Translations under genes and position numbers: made by a program
In this document: positions 1 through 5,907 of the stretch, piece by piece
Numbering within the stretch: the first letter of the stretch is position 1
How the letters are laid out: each line of letters starts with the position of its first letter
Notes under the pieces: model-generated
What the model saw: only the letters and a program-made list of their open reading frames with translations
What the model was told of the DNA's origin: nothing
Databases searched by the model: none
Assembly: GCA_040544425.1 (NCBI GenBank)
Contig: JBEONO010000020.1
Coordinates: forward strand, 4,705 to 68,704
DNA from: Solimicrobium sp040544425
GTDB taxonomy: Bacteria > Pseudomonadota > Gammaproteobacteria > Burkholderiales > Burkholderiaceae_D
Reading direction: 5' to 3'
Length of the DNA: 64,000 nt

Positions 1-834
1 ATCGCATTAACTGAATCTGCCCCCGGCAACGGACAAAGCATCACCGTCAGCGCGACCACCACCGATATCGCCGGCAATGTCTCCGCCCTGTCGGCCACAG
101 CCAGCGCGATACAGGATGCACTCGATTCGCCAACCGTAATGTTGACCGGCCCTCATCACGGCACCGTGGTACTGGGCGCGGCAGATCAGACGGTGCTGGC
201 CACCACCGGCAGCACACTGACCGTCACCGCCAGCGACGGCACCAACCTGACTCTGCATCAGAACAGCAGCGGTCAATTGGTCGATGCGAGCAATGGCATT
301 CATAGTTACGCAAATGGCATTTTGCCGCTCACGCTGAACACCAATGCAGCAGTAGTCAATATGACCGCAACGCTGACCGACAGTCACGGCGTCAATTCCT
401 ACGCAAGCTCGGCAACGCTGGTCAATTCAGGGTCCAATTCTTTGACAGAATTGGCTGGTGGCGATACGTTCATCTTTGCTTTGGGTGCCAATGGCACGCC
501 AGGCACGCCACATGTCGAAACCATTTCGGCATTCAACAGCAACGCGGCGAGCAATGGCGGCGACGTGCTGAATCTGGCGGACCTGCTGACGGGGGTGACG
601 TCATCAACCACGGCAACAGCGCTGGCCAATTATTTGCATTTCACTGAAGTGTCCAATGGCAGCGGCGGTTACACAACTACTGTGCATGTCAACTCGGGCG
701 GTGGATTCCCAGCCGGGCAAGACACTTTGCAGATTGTGTTGGCCAATGCTGACTTGCTGCACAGTGCAGGCGTCTTGCAGACTGATGCCCAGATTATTCA
801 GACTTTGTTGAATCATCACAAGCTGGTCGATTAG
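1..834 (+). CDS. C-terminal end of a large type I-secreted repeat adhesin (5' truncated by window)
   Basis: The frame is open from base 1 with no start, so this is the last 277 residues of a longer protein. The N-terminal part (to about residue 135) is Thr/Ala/Ser/Asp-rich, beta-strand-like sequence with VSATTTDIAGN, typical of bacterial Ig-like repeats of giant surface proteins. The last 130 residues fit the type I secretion target domain seen at the end of RTX/VCA0849-type adhesins: a GGDTFIFALGANG segment, then GGDVLNLADLLTG, then a hydrophobic tail ending NHHKLVD. Known family role: export by an ABC transporter/TolC channel to the cell surface for attachment or biofilm. No transporter genes are in the window. 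A terminator-like hairpin follows at 853, and the last 16 codons recur as a remnant at 1871. Ligand and full length unknown. Confidence 0.8.
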   Translation: MALTESAPGNGQSITVSATTTDIAGNVSALSATASAIQDALDSPTVMLTGPHHGTVVLGAADQTVLATTGSTLTVTASDGTNLTLHQNSSGQLVDASNGIHSYANGILPLTLNTNAAVVNMTATLTDSHGVNSYASSATLVNSGSNSLTELAGGDTFIFALGANGTPGTPHVETISAFNSNAASNGGDVLNLADLLTGVTSSTTATALANYLHFTEVSNGSGGYTTTVHVNSGGGFPAGQDTLQIVLANADLLHSAGVLQTDAQIIQTLLNHHKLVD

Positions 835-852
835 TCGCGACGACACTGACAT

Positions 853-894
853 TCCCTCATTCAATGCAGCATTGAATGAAGGGAGTGCTGTTTT
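853..894 (+). terminator. Terminator-like hairpin after the adhesin gene
   Basis: The arms 853-866 and 870-884 pair over about 14 bp with one bulged A and a 3-nt loop, followed by GTGCTGTTTT. The T tract is short and slightly displaced, so termination may be weak. The duplicate hairpin at 1942 keeps the fold with changed bases. Confidence 0.5.
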
Positions 895-1128
895 AAAAAA
901 CGGGACTTTCCAGATTCTGACCGCGAATGGGTTTGACACGGCCTGCAGCATTTACATTGCGATCAGAGCGGATCAGGTGTTTTCACTCATAGTTCGATGC
1001 AAAAAAAAACAGTAACTTCACCACCTGCTGGCCCCTGAAGCAAGCAAGCGACTTTGCTTTTACATTCCAGCTGAAGACCATTTTCTTGCAGAAGACAATA
1101 TCGATTGAAGATTGAAAGGATGATAGCT

Positions 1129-1530
1129 ATGCCATTTTCATATTTTTTTTCCAAAACCGCCCAGGTAGCACCGACGCCTTGCAGGATGTATCGACTTGAT
1201 TCCAATCACAAACGCGTGAAAACATCTGAACCTCAATACAGCGCAAGAAATCCCGGAGCTGATAAAAATTCCCAATTAGCGCAAGCAGGAAAAAACAAAA
1301 CTGTGGATCCTTCAAGTCCAAGCGCATCCGATGGCAGTCTAAGGGGAAGAGGAATCGGACTGACAATGCTTTTACTTGGAGCTGCTGGAATTGCCGCCAT
1401 CATCATTACAGGCCCGGTCGGTGCTGGTGTTTTGGGACTTATTATTACCTACCAGCTCGCGATGGGCTGTTTGATGATGATGACAGTAGGATGTGCTGCG
1501 GTTATTGACCCAAAAGCCACTTTTAGATGA
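1129..1530 (+). CDS. Small membrane protein of unknown function, copy A
   Basis: I do not recognise this 133-residue protein. The start is the ATG at 1129, 8 nt after AAAGGA; a TTG at 1105 in the same frame has no such signal. Residues 1-58 are hydrophilic and free of a classical signal peptide. From about residue 75 there are two adjacent hydrophobic stretches (LLLGAAGIAAIIIT and VLGLIITYQLAMGCLMMMTV) separated only by a GPVGAG turn, a helical-hairpin layout. Its duplicate at 2215 shares about three quarters of the first 58 residues but has an unrelated C-terminus. The position right behind the adhesin could mean co-transcription if the hairpin at 853 leaks. Base composition is more AT-rich than the housekeeping genes. 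Confidence 0.6.
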   Translation: MPFSYFFSKTAQVAPTPCRMYRLDSNHKRVKTSEPQYSARNPGADKNSQLAQAGKNKTVDPSSPSASDGSLRGRGIGLTMLLLGAAGIAAIIITGPVGAGVLGLIITYQLAMGCLMMMTVGCAAVIDPKATFR

Positions 1531-1557
1531 CAGTAGTTTCGTTTAATAAAACATTCA

Positions 1558-1650
1558 GCACCAAAACTTTGGTGCCGTCCATCAACGTCAGCGGGTCTGC
1601 AATTCATATAATGGAAACTGGATTATTTGATCAATGCAGACCCGTTCTTC
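1558..1650 (+). terminator. Two consecutive hairpins after small gene A
   Basis: The first is GCACCAAA-AC-TTTGGTGC at 1558-1575. The second pairs CGGGTCTGCA (1592-1601) with TGCAGACCCG (1635-1644) around a 33-nt loop, followed by TTCTTC. Both recur in copy B at 2603 and 2639, where the second is followed by five Ts. They probably end transcription of the small gene, though the large loop is unusual. Confidence 0.4.
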
Positions 1651-1789
1651 ATTTGGCATTTCAACATTCGCGCAGATACACGCATGGCGCAGTGGAAAAA
1701 ATTCCGGATTTCAGTTGCGATGAATTGACGTCATTGACAACCATGACGCAGGCAACGATAGATCAAAGGGACTAAGGCAAATTTGAATC

Positions 1790-1823
1790 GTTGCGCAGGC
1801 CAATTATGCCCGGCTTGCGCAAC
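1790..1823. repeat. Conserved 12-bp inverted repeat, copy A
   Basis: GTTGCGCAGGCC (1790-1801) pairs with GGCTTGCGCAAC (1812-1823), 12 bp with one G-T pair. Copy B at 2834-2866 keeps both arms but changes the loop. There is no T tract on either side, so a role as terminator is unproven; it could be an RNA fold or a protein-binding site. Confidence 0.55.
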
Positions 1824-1941
1824 GCCTGCCAAACCAGTTAACTACGCGTCTGGAATTAACTAGGGCGGTGGATGCCCAGATTATTCAGACGTTATTGAAT
1901 CATCACAAGCTGGTTGATTAATCGAAGCGACACTGACGTCC

Positions 1942-1981
1942 CCTCATTCAAATCGACTTTGAATGAGGAGATTCCTGTTTT
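1942..1981 (+). terminator. Terminator-like hairpin, copy B
   Basis: CCTCATTCAAA (1942-1952) pairs with TTTGAATGAGG (1958-1968) around TCGAC, followed by AGATTCCTGTTTT. Compared with the copy at 853 the pairing is kept through matched changes in both arms, supporting a functional RNA structure. Confidence 0.5.
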
Positions 1982-2214
1982 GCAAAACGGGATTTCCAGA
2001 ATCTGACCGCGAAAGAATTTGACACGCCCTGCAGCATTGACGTTGCTGTCAGAGCGGATCTGGTGTTTTCACTCATAGTTGGATGCAAAAAAAAACAGTA
2101 ACTTCACCACCTGCTGGACCCTGAAGTAAGCAAGCGACTTTGCTTTTATATTCCAGCTGAAGACCATTTTTTTGCAGAAGACAATATCGATTGAAGATTG
2201 AAAGGAACATAGCT

Positions 2215-2586
2215 ATGACATTTCCAAATTTTTTTTCCAAAAACGCCCAGGTAGCGCCGAAGTCCTGCATGATGTATCAACTTGATTCAAATCACAAAAG
2301 CGTACAAACATCTGAACCTCACGACAATGCAGGAAATCCAGGAGCTGATAAAAATTCTCAATTATTACAAGCGGGAAAAAACAAAACTAAGGCGGCTTTA
2401 GATGAAGAAGTGACCACTTCTAAAGGAGAAATCAACGGCGGTGTCAGGGCCACACTATGTGGTATTGGTATTGGTTTTGGCTTATCCTTTCTGGCAGGTC
2501 CATGGGGCCCACCAATTTACCTGTGCGTCTTTCTCGTATGTTTTTCAATACCGTTAATTGCAATGTTTGCTTTTCCAGGAAAATAG
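2215..2586 (+). CDS. Small membrane protein of unknown function, copy B
   Basis: This 123-residue protein is a paralogue of the gene at 1129 by tandem duplication. The ATG at 2215 follows GAAAGGAA with about 7 nt spacing. The first 58 residues are about 74% identical to copy A (shared NPGADKNSQL and QAGKNKT). After that the sequences part completely: here a charged linker (KAALDEEVTTSKGE) precedes two hydrophobic stretches, GIGIGFGLSFLAG and PPIYLCVFLVCFSIPLIAMFAF. A conserved head and variable hydrophobic tail suggest the head carries a common signal. Function unknown; the hairpin topology is what can be stated. Confidence 0.6.
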   Translation: MTFPNFFSKNAQVAPKSCMMYQLDSNHKSVQTSEPHDNAGNPGADKNSQLLQAGKNKTKAALDEEVTTSKGEINGGVRATLCGIGIGFGLSFLAGPWGPPIYLCVFLVCFSIPLIAMFAFPGK

Positions 2587-2602
2587 TATCGTCCAACAAT
2601 CA

Positions 2603-2694
2603 GCGCCAAAACTTTGGCACCGTCCATCAACCTCACCCGGTCTGCAATTCATATAAGGGAAACTGGATTATTTGATCATTGCAGACCAGTTTTT
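2603..2694 (+). terminator. Hairpins and T tract after small gene B
   Basis: GCCAAA-AC-TTTGGC lies near 2605-2618. GGTCTGCA (2639-2646) pairs with TGCAGACC (2680-2687) and is followed by AGTTTTT. The T tract makes this the better terminator of the two copies. The loop is long (33 nt). Confidence 0.45.
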
Positions 2695-2833
2695 CATTTG
2701 GCATTTCAACATTCGCGCAGATACACGCATGGCGCAGCAAACAATTTGTGGATTTTCGTTGTAATGAATTGACGTCATTGACAACCTTGACGCAGGTAAC
2801 GATAGATAAAACCGACTAAGGGAAATTTGAATC

Positions 2834-2866
2834 GTTGCGCAGGCCGCTATGGTCGGCTTGCGCAAC
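2834..2866. repeat. Conserved 12-bp inverted repeat, copy B
   Basis: GTTGCGCAGGCC (2834-2845) pairs with GGCTTGCGCAAC (2855-2866); it is the same stem as at 1790 with a different loop. It lies between the convergent ends of small gene B and the minus-strand gene at 2885. Confidence 0.5.
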
Positions 2867-2884
2867 GCCTACAAAACCTGTTGT

Positions 2885-3463
2885 CTATGCTTCTGGAATC
2901 GCGCGGTAACCGACTGCCTGCAACTGCGGCTCATAATCCTCACTACTACATTGGCATCGTGCCAGCTCAATGATACCCAAAATGGGGCCTACTGCCGCGT
3001 AGCCGACAGATTCCGCTAAGACGCTGGTCCAACGCTCTTTTCTGCAATTGTTGAGAGAAATAACTGTGCTGATGAGCAAGGCAAGCGCACCAGCAACGAG
3101 AGTGCTGTATTGGGGGGCGCCAAGTAATTCGCGGTGCCAGATAGAAGTATATATAATTGCCCAACCGCCGAGGCCTTTAACAAAGCTATGACCCAATACT
3201 GGTGATAGGCATTTACGCCCAAAACGCTGCAAACAATTTTGACTTGGCGGACTGGCTATCGGTCTATTTTCAGCCATCCGTCGCATGTCCAAATTGATAG
3301 GTTCTTTCGGGTCCGTTCTTGGTTCCAATTTAACTGTGCCTTCAGAACTGCCATTAGAAAGTTCGTCGTCGTCACTCAGGGGTACATTCCTCCATTCGCT
3401 GGACCTCCAGTTATTGGACACACCCCAGGGCCGCCCCGATGTTGCTTGACTTGTATATTCCAT
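2885..3463 (-). CDS. Hypothetical membrane protein with hydrophilic N-terminus
   Basis: I do not recognise this 192-residue protein. The start is well supported by AAGGAGGC 4 nt upstream of the ATG. Residues 1-75 are polar and acidic (SDDDELSNGSSEG). Residues about 95-140 hold two close hydrophobic stretches (GLGGWAIIYTSIW and LVAGALALLISTVISL), and a third (VGYAAVGPILGIIEL) lies around 155-170. The layout, polar head then closely spaced hydrophobic segments, resembles the two small genes to its left although no sequence similarity is evident. A trace of this gene's 3' end also survives at about 1845-1857, at the end of duplication copy A. It converges with small gene B. Confidence 0.6.
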   Translation of the reverse strand: MEYTSQATSGRPWGVSNNWRSSEWRNVPLSDDDELSNGSSEGTVKLEPRTDPKEPINLDMRRMAENRPIASPPSQNCLQRFGRKCLSPVLGHSFVKGLGGWAIIYTSIWHRELLGAPQYSTLVAGALALLISTVISLNNCRKERWTSVLAESVGYAAVGPILGIIELARCQCSSEDYEPQLQAVGYRAIPEA

Positions 3464-3652
3464 AAAAGCCTCCTTAAAAAGTGAACGATAGAACCGGCAA
3501 GATGGTAATCACACCACCTATCCGGTTCGAGACAATAGTTCCGAATGAACGAAACAGTTTTCGACGCTAGGGTGATCTTGTTTCATCGTAAATCAAAACT
3601 AACACGTAGCACGATTCCAGTGCCATAAATAGCATTGACTACGCGATTCAGA

Positions 3653-5554
3653 TCATTTCGATTTCTTCTCCATTCTTTTCATCTCAATATTTCGCTCACC
3701 AACTCTGGGCGAGACCAGGCGCTGCAACTGTTCCTGCAACTGCGCTATTTGTTGAGATTTGAGTCGCGCACCCATAGCCGCTGGCTCGATGCGATGCAAT
3801 TTAGTCCCCTGCAACTTCAAACACTCAACATTGGTTCCATGCATTCTCGCACCGACAAGATTGGCTAAATTCAATTGCGCGCGAGTCAGATTTGCACCAT
3901 CAAGTATGCTGCCTTCCATGCAAGCCCCAACCAGTTTGGTGCCCATCAATTTTGCCTTTGTAAAATTCAATCCACGCAAATCAGTGCGCGACAGTTCTGC
4001 GCCGTCCATCTCCGCATTGCTGAAGTCAATTCGTTCCAATACTGCTCCGGTTAAATTTACGTGCGACATGATCGCGCCTCTCAGGATCGCGTTGGACAGG
4101 TCCAGGCCCTGAAGGCGGAGGCCGCTCAGATTGGCTCCGCTAAAATTGACTCGTACCAATCTGGAACATTCAAAATTATTATCCCGTAAATTTAATCCAC
4201 TCAGATTTGCGCCTTCCAAATTCGCATGAGACAGATTGGTCGATCCTAACCTGACCAGTCTTAAATCTTTGTTTGTCAGCCATGTCCAGCTCATATCCGC
4301 CTCTTCCAAACTTGCACCATGTAATTCCGCACTCCTTAAATCCAACCTGGACAGGTTTGCCTGAAATAAATTTGCATGGGCGAGTCGGGTGTGGTCAATA
4401 TGCGCAGCAGACAGATCAGCATAGGGCATGGTCGCACCGCTAAAATCAGCTCCAGATAAATTGCATTTACAAAAAGTTGCGCGATCTAATTTGGCCTTGG
4501 CAAAACGGACTCCAGTTAAATCCAACCGATCAAAGTGGACGCCGACCAGATTAGCCTCCACAAAATCAGCACCAGCCAGTGTGGCACCACTCAAAATCGC
4601 ACGCGATAATTTTGTGCCGTCGAAATTGGCTCTCTGACAGGCGGCACCAGTCAGATTGACATCACTCATCTCGGCATTATCCAGTCTGGCCTGGACCAAT
4701 ACCGCTTTAGTCAAATCCACCCCAACCAGGTTCGCATCGGTCAAATTGGCTTCTCTTAAATTGGCACCCTTCAATTTGACCCTGGTTAAATTCAGTTCCT
4801 GCATATTCGCATTGGCCAGGTTGGCACCGCTCAAGTCCATGCCTGACAGATTCAGTCTGGTCAAATCTACCGATGTCAGACAGAGCGGCCTGCCGAAGAG
4901 TTCTGAATTTTCGAGCTGACCGGTATTGATTGCATTAATCAAAATTTCTCTTTTCAGCGCCACCGTTTCCCCAGTTGTATCGGGTGATGACATCACCTCG
5001 CGAATTGCTGCGCTGACGTGCCTCTGGTAGGCGGGGTGCGCATTGTCAAATAATGGCAGGCGTGCCCGCTGAGCAACCGGCATGGATGCCAGAATCTTCA
5101 GTGAAGTTTCCTGCGGCATGGATGATTCTGAGCGGGCGATGAAATGACGATAAAACGATTCCGGCAAGCTTCGCTTTAATGTATCCGATGATGTGAAATA
5201 GTCCGATGGAGAGAAAATAAGCTTTGAAGAAACGGCGGGTATTTCAGAGAACGAACTCGATGAAGGTCTTGATGAGAACCTGGTTGATGGTGATGCACTT
5301 GATGAAAAGCTGATCGATGATGATGTTGTCGATGAGGAGCTGATTGGAGACGCATCTGTCACCTCCGACGCAATAATTTTCGAGGTGTTTTCTTGAGGAC
5401 TGACTTCATGGTCAGTGCTTCGTACCACCGATTGGAGTGGGCTTGATGCGCTTGATGGATTGGATATCAAAATAATAGGAAGCATGGTGTTGTGAGCCAG
5501 GTTACCGTCATCAAGCAAAGACTCGATGGCAGTTTCCAAGCTCTCCTTTCTCAC
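3653..5554 (-). CDS. Pentapeptide-repeat protein with Ser-rich N-terminus
   Basis: This 633-residue protein has a long run of A(D/N)LxX-type pentapeptides from about residue 225 to 605 (for example LSGANLANANMQELNL), roughly 75 repeats. Such runs fold as a right-handed quadrilateral beta-helix. Residues about 65-115 are almost pure Ser/Thr (SSSSTTSSSISFSSSASP), likely disordered; residues 120-225 look globular. No signal peptide. The longest frame starts at GTG 5554, which has an AAGGAG inside the first codons; an ATG at 5485 (codon 24) is the alternative. Long pentapeptide proteins with polar N-termini include secreted effectors such as PipB2, but many are cytosolic and of unknown role. It is divergent from mutS. 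The 15-bp periodicity makes false open frames on the other strand. Confidence 0.8.
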   Translation of the reverse strand: MRKESLETAIESLLDDGNLAHNTMLPIILISNPSSASSPLQSVVRSTDHEVSPQENTSKIIASEVTDASPISSSSTTSSSISFSSSASPSTRFSSRPSSSSFSEIPAVSSKLIFSPSDYFTSSDTLKRSLPESFYRHFIARSESSMPQETSLKILASMPVAQRARLPLFDNAHPAYQRHVSAAIREVMSSPDTTGETVALKREILINAINTGQLENSELFGRPLCLTSVDLTRLNLSGMDLSGANLANANMQELNLTRVKLKGANLREANLTDANLVGVDLTKAVLVQARLDNAEMSDVNLTGAACQRANFDGTKLSRAILSGATLAGADFVEANLVGVHFDRLDLTGVRFAKAKLDRATFCKCNLSGADFSGATMPYADLSAAHIDHTRLAHANLFQANLSRLDLRSAELHGASLEEADMSWTWLTNKDLRLVRLGSTNLSHANLEGANLSGLNLRDNNFECSRLVRVNFSGANLSGLRLQGLDLSNAILRGAIMSHVNLTGAVLERIDFSNAEMDGAELSRTDLRGLNFTKAKLMGTKLVGACMEGSILDGANLTRAQLNLANLVGARMHGTNVECLKLQGTKLHRIEPAAMGARLKSQQIAQLQEQLQRLVSPRVGERNIEMKRMEKKSK

Positions 5555-5907
5555 AAAAAAATTAATCGAGTCACCGCAATGGGTAACAGCAGGCTAAATG
5601 TCACCGGTGCGGATCCTCAGCTGTTGGTTGATTCCGCCCAGTCTGACTTGGAGACTGAAAATCACAATGAATTTCAGATGTAAAAATGGTTTGCTTCGGT
5701 TTCCATACTGGCCAAGGAAATTGGATGAAGTGTATTCAATCCGGAATTTTGTCAGTCAGCCGGGCAGGCTTGGCTGGCCAGAATTTGACGGCCCCTGTTG
5801 CACGGCATGAAGGCCGCAGCCTCACAAAACGGGTATCCCTGGACCGAAAGTATTGACTATGATAAGGTGCCATCCTCACAGCCGATTCCTGCACAGCCAA
5901 TTCATTC
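5555..5907. other. Divergent intergenic region upstream of mutS
   Basis: 353 bp between the divergent pentapeptide gene and mutS. Short open frames overlap here but lack ribosome-binding sites and end abruptly. A TTGACT near 5853 is not followed by a convincing -10 box at normal spacing. No clear promoter, terminator or RNA is seen. Confidence 0.5.

Larger units (their letters stand above)
784..1857 (+). repeat. Tandem duplication, copy A
   Basis: This segment begins in the last 17 codons of the adhesin and runs through the hairpin at 853, the small gene at 1129, two further hairpins (1558, 1592) and the hairpin at 1790. It ends at CTACGCGTCTGGAATT, which matches the 3' end of the minus-strand gene that stops at 2885. 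Copy B starts directly after, at 1871. By eye the non-coding parts are clearly homologous but diverged, so the duplication is old. The copy length differs because the C-terminal parts of the two small genes differ. Confidence 0.85.
1531..2214. other. Gene-free interval containing duplication junction and adhesin remnant
   Basis: No credible gene is seen. From left to right it holds the two hairpins at 1558-1650, the stem pairing 1790-1801 with 1812-1823, the duplication junction near 1858-1870, a 16-codon adhesin remnant (1871-1921), the terminator-like hairpin at 1942 and the leader of small gene B. An 82-codon open frame at 1527-1775 is not conserved in copy B and is probably not coding. 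Confidence 0.7.
1871..2900 (+). repeat. Tandem duplication, copy B
   Basis: This second copy starts at GATGCCCAGATTATTCAGAC, identical to base 784 onward, and opens with an intact-looking last-16-codon remnant of the adhesin ending in TAA at 1921. It then repeats the hairpin, the small gene (2215) and the distal hairpins. Its right end runs into the last codons of the minus-strand gene at 2885. The unit therefore spans adhesin 3' end to neighbour 3' end, as expected if one ancestral interval was duplicated in tandem. Confidence 0.85.

Noticed and set aside
1527..1775. 82-codon frame after small gene A
   Set aside because: Runs over the hairpins; the equivalent place in copy B is not open in the same frame, so not under coding constraint.
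2457..2675. 72-codon plus-strand frame overlapping small gene B
   Set aside because: It is a shifted frame of the small gene and continues through the terminator hairpins; not seen in copy A.
3759..4919. Several plus-strand open frames (3759-4112, 4428-4637, 4656-4919) with repeating residues
   Set aside because: They are the reverse complement of the 15-bp periodic pentapeptide gene, which avoids stops in that frame; no ribosome-binding sites.
3653..5554. Pentapeptide protein as a gyrase-protecting Qnr-like factor
   Set aside because: Qnr-type proteins are about 200 residues with loops; this one is three times longer with a Ser-rich N-terminus.
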